Source of the DNA: Chloroflexota bacterium
GTDB lineage: Bacteria; Chloroflexota; Limnocylindria; Limnocylindrales; CSP1-4
NCBI GenBank assembly: GCA_026004015.1
Contig: BPIH01000006.1
Location: 46,579 to 110,578 of the forward strand
Direction: 5' to 3'
DNA: 64,000 nucleotides
The notes beneath the pieces were generated by a model that had not been told where the DNA came from, ran no database searches, and saw nothing but the letters and a program-made list of their open reading frames with translations. Position numbers and translations under genes: made by a program. This document shows, piece after piece, positions 52,548-62,145 of this stretch; position 1 is the stretch's first letter; the number at the start of each line of letters is the position of its first letter.

Positions 52548-55500
52548 TCAGCGATCAGAGGCCGTTACCGCGTCATGCGACTGGATCTTGTTCATTAGCT
52601 TCTCGATGTAGGTGGCCCGATCCTCGCGCCGGAAGAGAACGTTCCGAGCCTCGAACTCGTCCTTGGTCATGCCGTCGCCCCACCAAGCGACCTCCGGAAC
52701 GCGCGTGCTGGAGATGATGAACGAATTCAGGATCACCGCCGGGTCACCCAACTGCCGTTCCAGATCCTTGATCGTCGTGTGGAACCGGATCTTCGGGTCA
52801 TCAGCGCCTTCAAGATTCCGCAGCCCTTTGGGGTCGATGAAGCTCACGTACTGACGGTCGCCGGCCAGCAGCCAGAGGATGAAGTCGGGGTAGAAGTTCC
52901 CCGCCTCGAAGAAGCCGATGCCGCGGCCTCGACTCATGTTACGGAGCAGGTAAAGCTCCTTGCCCTTTAGAAACTCTTTACCCGTGCCGCATTCACAGTA
53001 CTGATGTAGGTCCAGCACAAAGTCGCGCTCACCCTCGTTCTCTAGCACCACGGGCTTGACCTCGATGACGTCGCTGCCGACGTAGATGAGCGGCTCGTAG
53101 AGGTGGCGGCCAAAGGCGATGGCGTGCAAGCCCTGGAATTCCACATTCCGCAGCTCGCCCGCACCGATCAGCCCCTTGATCTCCTCCAGCTTCTGGACGA
53201 TCTCCTCGCGCGACTGCTCGATCAGTAGCCGGTACTCATTAATGAAGTTGGGATCGTCCTCGGAGAGCTCCCGGTACTCCAGGTGGTCGCCCTCGAATTC
53301 CTGCTTCTTGAACTTGTAGAAGCGGTCCAGGTACTTCTTGAAGAGGGTCACCGCAATCTCCTGCCAGCGGAGAACCTGCTGGAATGACCGAAAGTGCATT
53401 TCCTCCTTGGGAATGAGCAGGACGTACCAGTCCTTCCGCCCTAGGAGAGCCGGGAGGCTCTTGCGCGGAAGGGTAAGGTTGTGCCAGGCGCGCTCGTTTT
53501 TGAACTGCTGAAGCTCAAAGTAGATGGCGTCGAAATCGAGGAACGCCAGATGCGCCTCCTCGAAGAAGCCGCGATCACGTTCCGCCGCCTGTGCGCTCGT
53601 CCGACCAGCGCCGCTGGCCATGGCCTGCAGCTTGGGATACCAGTCCACCACGACGGGGTGGCGAACGAAATAATCGGGCGGTTCATCCAAGGCAAGCTTC
53701 GGTCCGTCCTTTTTGAAGTCGATGCCCTCCCGAAGACGGACGATCTTGAGCTTCTTGGTCCCCAGGTTCTTGACGACCGGAAGCACGAACTCGATGCGAT
53801 CCTCGTTCGCCGGCAGGCCCTCGTCCTCGAGGTACTCCTTGAACTGGCGCATGTAGTCCGCGCGGATGCCGAAGATGTTGAGCGTCTCCAGGGTCTCGAT
53901 GTTCTTGGGCGCGGCCTGCCCATCCAGGCGGCGGCTCCGCTTGAGCGAGAAGTCCTTGCCCTTGAGGCGCACACCGCGCCCGAAGAGCTGAATGATCTGT
54001 GGGCCCTCGTTCCGCCCAATGTTCATCAGGCCCATGGTGCTGACCCGCCAGCTCGACCAGCCCTCGGTGAACTTCTTGGACCCGATCAGAATGTTGATCG
54101 TGGACGCCTCGTCGTTGAGGGAACGGAAAAGGGAGCCGGAGAACTCCTTGTCGGTCACCACCAGCTCGGCCCGATCGCCGCAGAGCTTGCAGAGGGCCGA
54201 GGCGTCGCCGACATTGATCACGCCGAAGGCGTCGTTGTCCCCCAGCCGAAGAGCTACCTCGCCATCCGTGCCCTTGAGATTCTCGACATGGAGTCCGGCA
54301 GTCGTGCGAGCGTTGAAAAGGACGCGAAGGATGTCGTCGAAGGCCTGGTCGGCCGTGAGGCCGAGGGTGTTCAGATAGTGAAACGCCCCGGCAAAGATGT
54401 CTCGGTTGTGCGCGTCTAGTAACCCGGAGCTACCCTTGAGCAACCGATCGATTGCTGCAACGCTTTCATCGCGTTCGCGCACGAAGCCCGCCAAGAAGAG
54501 AAGGATGTCGACGACGTCGGAAACTTTGCGCCTGTTCTCCGACCGCACCGCATTCACGCTGCCGCCCACGAAGATCCAGAGTGGGCGCTCGACCAAGAAG
54601 GGACGGAACTCGTCCGGCTTGTCCAGATAGAGCTTGAGCTGCTGATAGAAGTTGAGCAGGCAGGCTGTCAGGTACCTGCGTCGCACACTGTCGTCCGAGT
54701 CGTCGGCCAGGTTCAGGATGCGGTAGTCCTTGCCGTAGCCGTCGCCGTAGAAGTACTTGTACGAGTAGTCGAAGAGGATGCACTTGGCGTAGGTTTGCTC
54801 CAGCGCGCGGTTCCCGCTGGCCTTTATCGCCTGGCCGAAGGTTGCGGAGTACTCGAACGAGAAGCCGTTCTCGCAGAGCTGGTTCCGCTTCTGCATCCAG
54901 GCGCCGATCTCCGCGCCGCTGGTTCCGCGGTGCCCTTCGTCCACCAGGACCAGGTTGTTTTCCTCGAAGGCATCCACGGCGACGGTCTTCTCGCCCATCT
55001 CCTCGCGCAGCTTGTGGACATCGAGGATCTCCACCGCGCGACCGCGGAAAAGGCCCCGACCCTCCTTCGAGAAGAGCTCGGCGTCGATACCCGAAAGCTG
55101 AAACTCCTCCAGATGCTGGTGCGAGAGTCCTTCGTTGGGCGTGAGCAGGATGACCCGGTTCACCTGCCTGCCGCCGTGCAGGTTCAGGTAGTGCTGGTAC
55201 TGGAGGATGTTGATGTGCATGATCAGCGTCTTGCCGCTTCCAGTCGCCATCCAGAAGGCCACCTTGTTCAGGTCCTGCTTCGTGTACGGCTCGATGCGGC
55301 TCGCTTCGGGCGCGTTCTGGTTGAAGGCGTTCACGTAGGCGTTCAGCTGCGCGAGCAGCCTGTCCGGGTCCCGGAAATACCGGTCGAGGTAGATTTCTGT
55401 GAAGAGCAGGGCCAGGTACTGGAAGTACTTGGGATACAGGAACGGCCCGGCGTGATTCCGCCGCTCCGTGATCCGTCGCCAGTGCCGCACAATGTTCTGG

Positions 55501-55760
55501 TCGTAGGCCAGGAGCAGGTCGTGAGGGAGTTCCGGCCTGTCGAAGAGCAGCCTCAGGTTGTGGTGGAAGCGGGTGACGTTGTTCTCGTCAAACCCTTCGA
55601 ACTCCGGGGCCTTCAGGTTAGCCGCCAGGCGCTCGAAGCTGCGGACGCCGAAGAGGTCGAGCAGCCACTGGTGGAGCACGAGCCGCTGCTCAAAGCGCAG
55701 GGGTCTCTGTTCATCACCCCGCGCCCCCGGGTTCCCTCGTGTGGGTCGTCCCCTCGGCAC
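52548..55760 (-). CDS. type III-like restriction helicase (Res), DEAD/DEAH superfamily 2
   Basis: A 1070-residue protein, intact. GTG at 55760 is chosen because AGGAGG lies seven bases upstream and 12 bases separate it from the end of the Mod gene. N-terminal: RFEQRLVLHQWLLDLFGV and YPKYFQYLALLFTEIYLDRY. Helicase motifs: I AFWMATGSGKTLIMHI (about residue 175), Ia VILLTPNEGLSHQHLEEF, II LVLVDEGHRGTSGAE, III FSFEYSATFGQ, VI IIQLFGRGVRLKGKDFSL. The C-terminal ~300 residues (FLDFDAIYFELQQFKNER, HLYEPLIYVGSDVIEVKPVV, FYPDFILWLLAGDRQYVSFI with DPKG) look like a PD-(D/E)XK nuclease. It would cut unmodified DNA together with the upstream Mod subunit. Confidence 0.88.
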   Translation of the reverse strand: MPRGRPTRGNPGARGDEQRPLRFEQRLVLHQWLLDLFGVRSFERLAANLKAPEFEGFDENNVTRFHHNLRLLFDRPELPHDLLLAYDQNIVRHWRRITERRNHAGPFLYPKYFQYLALLFTEIYLDRYFRDPDRLLAQLNAYVNAFNQNAPEASRIEPYTKQDLNKVAFWMATGSGKTLIMHINILQYQHYLNLHGGRQVNRVILLTPNEGLSHQHLEEFQLSGIDAELFSKEGRGLFRGRAVEILDVHKLREEMGEKTVAVDAFEENNLVLVDEGHRGTSGAEIGAWMQKRNQLCENGFSFEYSATFGQAIKASGNRALEQTYAKCILFDYSYKYFYGDGYGKDYRILNLADDSDDSVRRRYLTACLLNFYQQLKLYLDKPDEFRPFLVERPLWIFVGGSVNAVRSENRRKVSDVVDILLFLAGFVRERDESVAAIDRLLKGSSGLLDAHNRDIFAGAFHYLNTLGLTADQAFDDILRVLFNARTTAGLHVENLKGTDGEVALRLGDNDAFGVINVGDASALCKLCGDRAELVVTDKEFSGSLFRSLNDEASTINILIGSKKFTEGWSSWRVSTMGLMNIGRNEGPQIIQLFGRGVRLKGKDFSLKRSRRLDGQAAPKNIETLETLNIFGIRADYMRQFKEYLEDEGLPANEDRIEFVLPVVKNLGTKKLKIVRLREGIDFKKDGPKLALDEPPDYFVRHPVVVDWYPKLQAMASGAGRTSAQAAERDRGFFEEAHLAFLDFDAIYFELQQFKNERAWHNLTLPRKSLPALLGRKDWYVLLIPKEEMHFRSFQQVLRWQEIAVTLFKKYLDRFYKFKKQEFEGDHLEYRELSEDDPNFINEYRLLIEQSREEIVQKLEEIKGLIGAGELRNVEFQGLHAIAFGRHLYEPLIYVGSDVIEVKPVVLENEGERDFVLDLHQYCECGTGKEFLKGKELYLLRNMSRGRGIGFFEAGNFYPDFILWLLAGDRQYVSFIDPKGLRNLEGADDPKIRFHTTIKDLERQLGDPAVILNSFIISSTRVPEVAWWGDGMTKDEFEARNVLFRREDRATYIEKLMNKIQSHDAVTASDR

Positions 55761-55771
55761 GCTTGAGCCTC

Positions 55772-58700
55772 CTACACGTCCTGCACGTCGAACATGAGCC
55801 GCTTGAATTCCTCCTCGATGAGCCGGACGTTCCAAGTCTGGTCGGCCTTGCGGAGGTTCTCCAGGTTGTTGTCGCCGTTCACGTAGATCACGTCGTAATC
55901 CTGGTCCTTGGTGTTGTAGCCCTGCGTTTCGAACCACGCGTCGAGGGCGTCGTTGTCCAGCTCCTTCGTCTTCCGCCAGAGAATGAGCACCCGTTCGCCC
56001 TGCGGGTTCAAGCCCGTCACGACATGGACCCCACAGACGTCGTTAATCGTCTTCACGCGGATGCCGAGCAGGTAGTTGAAGGTCTCGACGAGGTCCACGA
56101 CCGTGGGCTTCGTCTCCCCGGCGGTGCCGGTGGCGATGTTGAGCTTGTAGTTGAAGGGGTCCTCAAAGCGGTCAATGTTGAGGAGCGACGCGCTGCCGCG
56201 GCTTTCGACGTCGAGCATATAGCGGAGCATGTAGTCCTCGCGGAATTCGGGGTGCTCTTCGAGCAGCTTCTGCTGGGCATCGGTGCGCCTGAGTTCCAGG
56301 TTGTTGAGCGTGTCCTCGTAGGATTCGAGGCGCAGAATCTTGAGGATGCGCGGACTGCGTTCGACTTCTTCCTTCGTGGCCATCCGCTTGGGCTTGCCGT
56401 CCTTCCATTCGGGCGTGAAGATGACCTTCTTGAGGCGCGGCACCAGCACCGTGTCGAAGTAGTCACCCATTTCGACGAGGATGAACTTGCGGTGTCCGCC
56501 GTCCTGACGGTTGAGGTTGATGACGGCGTGGCCGGTGGTGCCGGAGCCGGCGAAGAAATCGAGAACCGTTCCGACTCCGTCCGTGAGTAGGACAACGCAA
56601 CGCTCCACAAGCTCGGATGGCTTAGGCTTGAGCGTATTGATCAATTCGCGCGAGATTGCGCCACCGAAGACATCAAGCAAAAGCCTTGTGGCGTCCGTCG
56701 TCGTCTTAACATCGTCCCACAATGTTGTAGGAGTTCTACCTTTCTCCTTAGCCTCACTAAGGAACCGCTTATACATCGGCTTCGCTGTGCCAGTACGCCC
56801 AAAGACGATGCGCCCTTGCTGAAGCAATTGCTCCGTTTGCCATCGCTCAAATCGCCAATGTCTGCCTTCTGGCGGTAGTGCTCCTCTCCGGTCAGAGGGT
56901 TTTCGATTGGGTATGTGAGGTTCTCTCGGATGTTGGGTGCGTCCATGGATCGAGTTTCCATGGACCTCGGGGGTCGTTGTCCGGATTTGCAAAGCCGTCT
57001 TCCTTCTGTGGAAGCCGAAAGGTGGTCTTGCGCCTCTCTAACTCCCTACGGTTTGCTGCAAAAAACGTGGTGTGATTGGTAGAGATGGAGATCAAGGCGT
57101 CACTCGAAACGGATTTTCGGCTATTCCAGATCACGTCTGCGACAAAGTTATCATCCCCCCAAGATTCGCCTAATACCAAACGCAGATTAGCGTATTCTCC
57201 ATCGTCTGTGCTCACAAACATTCCACACGATGACGCTGCCAACTCCCGTACCAATGATGTTCGGTCCAACATCATGGAAAGCCAGGATCCGTGTTGATAG
57301 CTATCCTTGTAAGCGAATTCGTTTTCGCTTCCTGTGTTGTAAGGGGGATCAATATAGATACATTCGACCTGGTTTCTATGCCGCGTCTGTAGCAAGTTCA
57401 ACGCCTGAAAATTCTCGCTGTGAATCAGCAGCCCGTCCGTCTCCTCGTCCAGGTCCCGAATCGCCGCCAGCAGCCGCAGCTTGAAGGCCTCATCGAAGTG
57501 CCGCGTATCCACCACTAGCGTGCGGTGTGCCTTCAGGAATTCCGGCTTGAGCGGCTTGCTGTAACCCGGCGTGGCGAGGTCCCCCTCGATTTCGTCAATG
57601 GCGCACAGCCGCACCCACTCCTCCCGCTGGGCGTCGTTCTTGATGATCTGATCCAGCAACCAGTCGCGCGTCTGCTCGTCCTCGATGGCGAAGATGCGGT
57701 CGAGCGTGATGCAGTACTGCGTCTCCACGACGAACTTCTTCTTGAGCCAGAGCTTCTTCTGGAAGTTCTCGATCTGTGCCAGGAAGTCGATGATCTTGTG
57801 GGCGATCCGGCGGATGGCCTTGATCTTCGAAAGGTACTGCTCCACGCGCGGCGCGGTCTCGTTCTCGATGTCGTCGAGGTGCATCACCTCGTTCTTGATG
57901 TAGAAGTCCAGTTCGCGCCGCTAGGAAGCCGCCCAGGTCCTTGTGGATGAAGTAGTCGAAGGTGTTCCGGGCGGTGTAGTCCGTGAGGTGCTTCTCCAGG
58001 AGCGTGCGGTTCGGGTTCTTCTCGGTGGGCCGGGGCGCGGCGAGGTCGCGCCGCCAGTCGTCGAATCGGGTAGTCTTGTTCAGGATGCGGTCCGCCGCGG
58101 CCGCGTTCAGGTCCGCCTGCTTGGCCTTGTCTGGATGCGGCCGGTACTCGAAGCGGATAACGAGTTCGCCATTCTCCTCGACTAGCGGCTCCTCGGCTGA
58201 CAGGATGAACCGCCGCTCGCTGGCGCTGGCGGGGCGGTTGTTGTCCTTCTCGGTGTCGGCCTCCACCAGCTTGAAGTGGACGCGCCTGCCGGAGGGGAGC
58301 TTGAAGGTGTAGTTGCGCAGGTACTCGCTGGTCTTGATGTAGTACTGGTCGTGGTTCGCCCAGTAGAGCTTGACCTCCTCGCCCTCGTAGGGGATGGCGT
58401 AGACGCCCTCTTTGTAGCGGCGCTGGGAGATGAAGTCGCCGTCGCTGTAGTAGCGCCGGAAGAAGTTGTAGAGGTGGGAGAAAACTTCGTTCTCGGCCGC
58501 CTCGATGTCGAAAGCAGCGTTGTAGCGGGCTTGCAGTTCCTTGACCTTCGGTGCTTGAGCAGGGTCGTCAAAGCCGAGGGCCTTTGCCTGCTCCTTCGCC
58601 TTTTCCAGTTCCGCCTCCAGGATCGCGCGGCTCTCGAGCTCGTAGGTGCTCAGAGCCTCGCGCACCTGCGGCAACAGGTCATTGTCGAGGAAACGGGTGA

Positions 58701-58818
58701 TCTCCTCGCGCTTTGCGTTCATGATGCGGTAGATGCCGAAGTCCAGCTCGGCCTGGTCGAGCTGGAACATCTCCGCCAGAAGTTTCATGAGTCGTGCAAG
58801 GTTCTGCGACATGGTCAT
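55772..58818 (-). CDS. type III-like DNA methyltransferase (Mod), three apparent frameshifts
   Basis: About 1000 residues. ATG at 58818 (or 58812) starts [20 protein letters not shown], then [20 protein letters not shown] and a long N-terminal domain. Near 57923 the frame moves to [12 protein letters not shown] and [20 protein letters not shown]. Motif [20 protein letters not shown] follows, near 56945 a shift leads to [20 protein letters not shown], near 56875 another to [20 protein letters not shown], and motif I is [23 protein letters not shown] before FAGSG is the beta-class order of type III Mod. The middle part (about 56.6-57.4 kb) is markedly AT-richer, as expected for an exchanged target-recognition region. 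Confidence 0.78.
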
Positions 58819-58823
58819 TCTCG

Positions 58824-58922
58824 CTATACGACGCTCCAGCGGATCGTGAACAGGGGTTCCACGTTCGTCCGCTGCCGCATTCTCTTCTCCAACTTCTCGA
58901 TCATCTCATCCCGCTTGGCCAT
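58824..58922 (-). CDS. small open frame (32 aa) before the Mod gene
   Basis: ATG at 58922 gives AKRDEMIEKLEKRMRQRTNV and EPLFTIRWSVV, ending six bases before the Mod start. Basic, helical first half. It may be a leader peptide or the tail of a lost gene; no family recognised. Kept only because its position and codon use are plausible. Confidence 0.3.
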   Translation of the reverse strand: MAKRDEMIEKLEKRMRQRTNVEPLFTIRWSVV

Positions 58923-58951
58923 GATCTCGCGTCGACCTGGGCGTAACCGTG

Positions 58952-59237
58952 TTACGGGTCGACCGAGGATCGGAAGTACGGGTTCCTGATGGCGGAAGCG
59001 ACGACCAAATCGACTGGCTGCCCGAACAGCGATTCGAGGGCTTTTCAGGAGCCCGAAATAGCGGTCGGCGTACCCGGGGCCGACCGGCGGGGCGAACTCC
59101 ACCAGGAAGTCCAGGTCGCCGGTCTCGGCCACGACCTGGCTGGTCGCAGCCGAGCCGAAGACCTCCAGGCGACTGACCCCGAAGTGTCGGCAGATCGCCT
59201 GCATCTCGCTTCGACGCCCCTCGATGGCCGCGATCAC
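58952..59237 (-). CDS. MNT-type nucleotidyltransferase domain protein, one frameshift near 59045
   Basis: ATG at 59237 opens IAAIEGRRSEMQAICRHFGV, then SRLEVFGSAATSQVVAETGD and LDFLVEFAPPVGPGYADRYF. This is the minimal nucleotidyltransferase pattern (GS followed by DxD, here DLD). Near 59045 one base separates LLKS from LESLFGQPVDLVVASAIRNP and YFRSSVDP, ending at 58952. MNT proteins AMPylate and silence HEPN ribonuclease toxins. No HEPN gene is next to it; it is followed directly by the Mod gene. About 95 residues. Confidence 0.72.
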
Positions 59238-59589
59238 GGCTCTCGCTCAGCGGCGTTCCTGGGAGTGGGTCGTCTGTTGTTCGAAGCCCCGTCCACGACG
59301 CTCACCTGGTCCTCCCATCGTGCCGATCCGGGACGAAGTGTATCCGAGGAGTTGACAGTTGACGGTCCTTCCCGACCCATTGGTCGAGACGAAGACGCGG
59401 TCTGCGGCCGAAGTTCACGGTCTCGGCGAGGCACACCGGTCGTGCCGCGCAAGCCGTGGTGACGCTTGATTTGAGAGGCCCGGTGACTACCGACTCGGTG
59501 GTGCAGAGTCCGGAGGCGCGGGCTGGCGGATCACCCGGCGTCAGCTCTCGGACCGAGACGAAGAGCTGTCGGTGCTGATCCCTCCGAAG

Positions 59590-59883
59590 CGTGCTTGGCG
59601 GCGATCCGCAGGATCTCCTCCCGCTTGTCCCGAAGCAGCTGGTCGGTGGCCATCGGATCGAGGCCTTGATGGGTGTGCGGCTGCCGGGCCGCGCCCCGAG
59701 CCTTTCGGATCGAGTCCGCGAGCTGCGCCACTTCGCCGGCCCGATCGCCGAGCGCCGGGGCGCCAAGATCGCCCGGGTGGCCGTCGCCCTGGACTGTTGT
59801 GGGCGTACTTGAATGCCGAAGAGGGCACGTCGCGCCTTCACGCGTCGGTAGAGCTCGTCGGGAATCTCGATCGTCGCCTTCAT
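59590..59883 (-). pseudogene. debris of a ribbon-helix-helix antitoxin and an MNT nucleotidyltransferase
   Basis: ATG at 59883 reads KATIEIPDELYRRVKARRAL, the start of a VapB-type antitoxin, and loses similarity after ~25 residues. In another frame at about 59590-59665, ATDQLLRDKREEILRIAAKH looks like the first helix of an MNT nucleotidyltransferase. Neither continues. The rest of 59238-60060 holds no supportable gene. Confidence 0.4.
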
Positions 59884-59984
59884 GCGCCCAGCCGACTGTA
59901 CTCCTGCATTGCCGCCGACCGGGCGCTGGGGTTGCTCGTTCTCCTGGCGATCGGCTCGAGCGACGCGGGTTCGCCCCTCCGCAG

Positions 59985-60068
59985 CCGGGCGCCCCACAGT
60001 CGGCCGCCCTCCGCAGCAGGCCGCCCTCCGCAGCCGGGCGCCCCCAGTTGGGCGCCCTCCTCAGCCGG
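59985..60068 (+). repeat. short imperfect tandem repeats (CCGCAGCCGGGCGCCC type)
   Basis: Units of about 17-20 bp (CCGCAGCCGGGCGCCC, CCGCAGCAGGCCGCCC, CCTCAGCCGGGCGC) recur four to five times between the antitoxin debris and the end of the DHFR-like gene. They can form stems with GGGCGCCC. Origin unclear. Confidence 0.5.
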
Positions 60069-60621
60069 GCGCTCGCCGGTAGTGGAGGGCGACCGTGCCG
60101 TTGCCGAGCGGTGTCGCCGAGAGGAGCTCGAGCCGTCGCGGGCCGGGCAATCCGCCCTCGAAGAGGTACGGGCCGTGCCCGGCGATCCGGGGATGGACGA
60201 GGAACCGGTACTCGTCGATGAGCCCCAGCCGGTCCAGCTCGGCGGCGAGCTTGCCGCTCCCGAGGAGCACGCCGGCCGGTGTCGCGTCCTTCAGCATCTG
60301 CACGGCCGGGCCCAGGTCGCCGACGAGGTGGTGGCTGTTCGCCCACGGGAAGTCCGTTCGGGTCGACGACACGACGTACTTCGGCTTGGCCTCCAGCTTC
60401 ACGGCCCACTCCCGAAGCGACGGCGGCACCGCCACGTCGCCGCGGGCCACCGCCGGCCAGAAGTCCTCCATCAGTTCGTAGGTGACGCGGCCCCAGAGGA
60501 TCGCCCCGGCCTCGTCCAGGAGGCGGGTGAAGAAGGTGTGCGTCTCGTCGTCGGCGATGCCCTCCCGGTGGTCGACGCAGCCGTCGAGGGTGAGGTTCAG
60601 GCTGAAGGTCAGGCGGCCCAT
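60061..60621 (-). CDS. dihydrofolate reductase / RibD C-terminal family protein
   Basis: The 186-residue protein shows the RibD-C/DHFR-like fold: GRLTFSLNLTLDGCVDHREG, AILWGRVTYELMEDFWPAVA, KYVVSSTRTDFPWANSHHLV, AGVLLGSGKLAAELDRLGLI, DEYRFLVHPRIAGHGPYLFE and LELLSATPLGNGTVALHYR. The NADPH-binding GSGKL loop and the WGRVTYE segment are typical. These stand-alone proteins are reductases of unknown substrate rather than folate enzymes. ATG at 60621. It stands alone, at the right edge of the mosaic region. Confidence 0.88.
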   Translation of the reverse strand: MGRLTFSLNLTLDGCVDHREGIADDETHTFFTRLLDEAGAILWGRVTYELMEDFWPAVARGDVAVPPSLREWAVKLEAKPKYVVSSTRTDFPWANSHHLVGDLGPAVQMLKDATPAGVLLGSGKLAAELDRLGLIDEYRFLVHPRIAGHGPYLFEGGLPGPRRLELLSATPLGNGTVALHYRRAPG

Positions 60622-60802
60622 GGCCGTGAGAGTCTACGCCGGTGCTGCTCGACCGCCGAGCGGCCACCGATTCAGGCGGACCTCGCCGCCGTCACGCCGG
60701 CCCGGTCGGCGGCGCACCCCGGAGAACAACACTCCCTCCCGCCCCTGCCGTTCGCTACCGTTCGTCCCCGACGGATCCAGCACCCCGGAGGTGGACCCCG
60801 CG

Positions 60803-62107
60803 ATGACGGACGAGCGCCTGACCATCCTCTTCATGCCCGAGAGCGCCTACGGGCCGACGAACAACTGCGTCGGGATCGGCAAGGTCCTCGAACGCCGCGG
60901 CCACCGCGTCGTCTTCGCCGCCGAGGCCTCCTGGAAGGGCCGCCTCGAACCGCTCGGCTTCGAAGAGGACCTCGTCGACCTCGCCCCGCCGCCGGAAGGG
61001 GAGCAGGACGCCGGCCAGTTCTGGACCGACTTCATCACCGAGACGGCGCCCGAGTTTCGCAAGCCGACGATCGAGCAGCTCGAGACCTTCATCCGCCCCG
61101 TCTGGCAGTCGCTCATCGACGGCGCCCGCTACTGCGAGCCGCAGCTCCGCGAGATCCTCGACCGGGTCCGCCCCGACGTCATCGTCGAGGACAACGTCTG
61201 CGTCTTCCCGGCCCTCGTCACCCACGGGGCGCCCTGGGTCCGGATCGTCTCCTGCAACCCGTTGGAGATCAAGGACCCGGCCCTGCCGCCGGTCTTCAGC
61301 GGCTACCCGAGCGACGACGAGACGGGCTGGGCCGAGTTTCGGGCCGAGTACGAGCGGACCCACCGCGAGCTCTGGGAGGCGACGAACGCCTTCGTCGTCG
61401 AGGCCGGGGCGCCGCCGCTCCCGGATCTCGAGTTCATCCACGAGTCGCCCCACCTCAACCTCTACCTCTACCCGGAGGTCGCCGACTATCGGCGGTCGCG
61501 GCCGCTCGGGCCCACCTGGCAGCGGCTCGACTCGAGCGTTCGGGAGACCGAGGCGCCCTTCGAGATCCCGGAGCACCTTCGCGACGGCGACGGCGCCCTC
61601 ATCTACCTCTCCCTCGGCTCCCTCGGGTCGGCCGACGTCGAGCTCATGCGGCGGCTCGTCGAGGTCCTGGCCCGGACGCCGCACCGCTACATCGTCTCGA
61701 AGGGGCCGCGGGCCGACGAGTTCGAGCTGGCCGACAACATGTGGGGCGAGGCGCGGGTCCCGCAGACCTCGATCATCCCCCTCGTCGACCTCGTCATCAC
61801 CCACGGCGGGAACAACACGACGACGGAGGCCTTCCACTTCGGCAAGCCGATGATCGTCCTGCCGCTCTTCTGGGATCAGTACGACAACGCCCAGCGGGTC
61901 GCCGAGCTGGGGTTCGGGGTCCGGCTCGACACGTACGGCTTCGAGGACGAGGAGCTCTCGGGAGCGATCGAGCGGCTCCTCGCCGACCGGGGGCTCCGGG
62001 AGCGGCTGGCTCGGGCGGGGGAGGTGATCCGGAGCCGGGACGGGAAGGCGAAGGCGGCGGACCTCATCGAGGCGCTCGGGCGGCGCCGTCGGGCGGAGGC
62101 GCGCTGA
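60803..62107 (+). CDS. MGT-type (GT1) glycosyltransferase
   Basis: The 434-residue GT-B enzyme starts at ATG 60803 with GGAGGTG about ten bases upstream. N-terminal acceptor domain: LTILFMPESAYGPTNNCVGI and GKVLERRGHRVVFAAEASW. C-terminal nucleotide-sugar domain: LIYLSLGSLGSADVELMRRL, YIVSKGPRADEFE, SIIPLVDLVITHGGNNTTTE (HGGxNTxxE signature), FGKPMIVLPLFWDQYDNAQR and GFGVRLDTYGFEDEELSGAI. It glycosylates a small molecule such as a macrolide, flavonoid or lipid using a UDP-sugar. No biosynthetic cluster is adjacent. Confidence 0.9.
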   Translation: MTDERLTILFMPESAYGPTNNCVGIGKVLERRGHRVVFAAEASWKGRLEPLGFEEDLVDLAPPPEGEQDAGQFWTDFITETAPEFRKPTIEQLETFIRPVWQSLIDGARYCEPQLREILDRVRPDVIVEDNVCVFPALVTHGAPWVRIVSCNPLEIKDPALPPVFSGYPSDDETGWAEFRAEYERTHRELWEATNAFVVEAGAPPLPDLEFIHESPHLNLYLYPEVADYRRSRPLGPTWQRLDSSVRETEAPFEIPEHLRDGDGALIYLSLGSLGSADVELMRRLVEVLARTPHRYIVSKGPRADEFELADNMWGEARVPQTSIIPLVDLVITHGGNNTTTEAFHFGKPMIVLPLFWDQYDNAQRVAELGFGVRLDTYGFEDEELSGAIERLLADRGLRERLARAGEVIRSRDGKAKAADLIEALGRRRRAEAR

Positions 62108-62145
62108 GGGGGCGGGCGGAGCGGCTGCGCGGTCCTCGCTGACGC

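Noticed and set aside
53481..55766. Plus-strand frames of 312 and 323 codons inside the Res gene
   Set aside because: Antisense shadows of a well-supported 1070-residue helicase.
42903..59237. Prophage or integrative element
   Set aside because: No integrase, recombinase, phage structural gene, transposase or flanking direct repeat was found. The tRNA at 4469 is far away and not duplicated.
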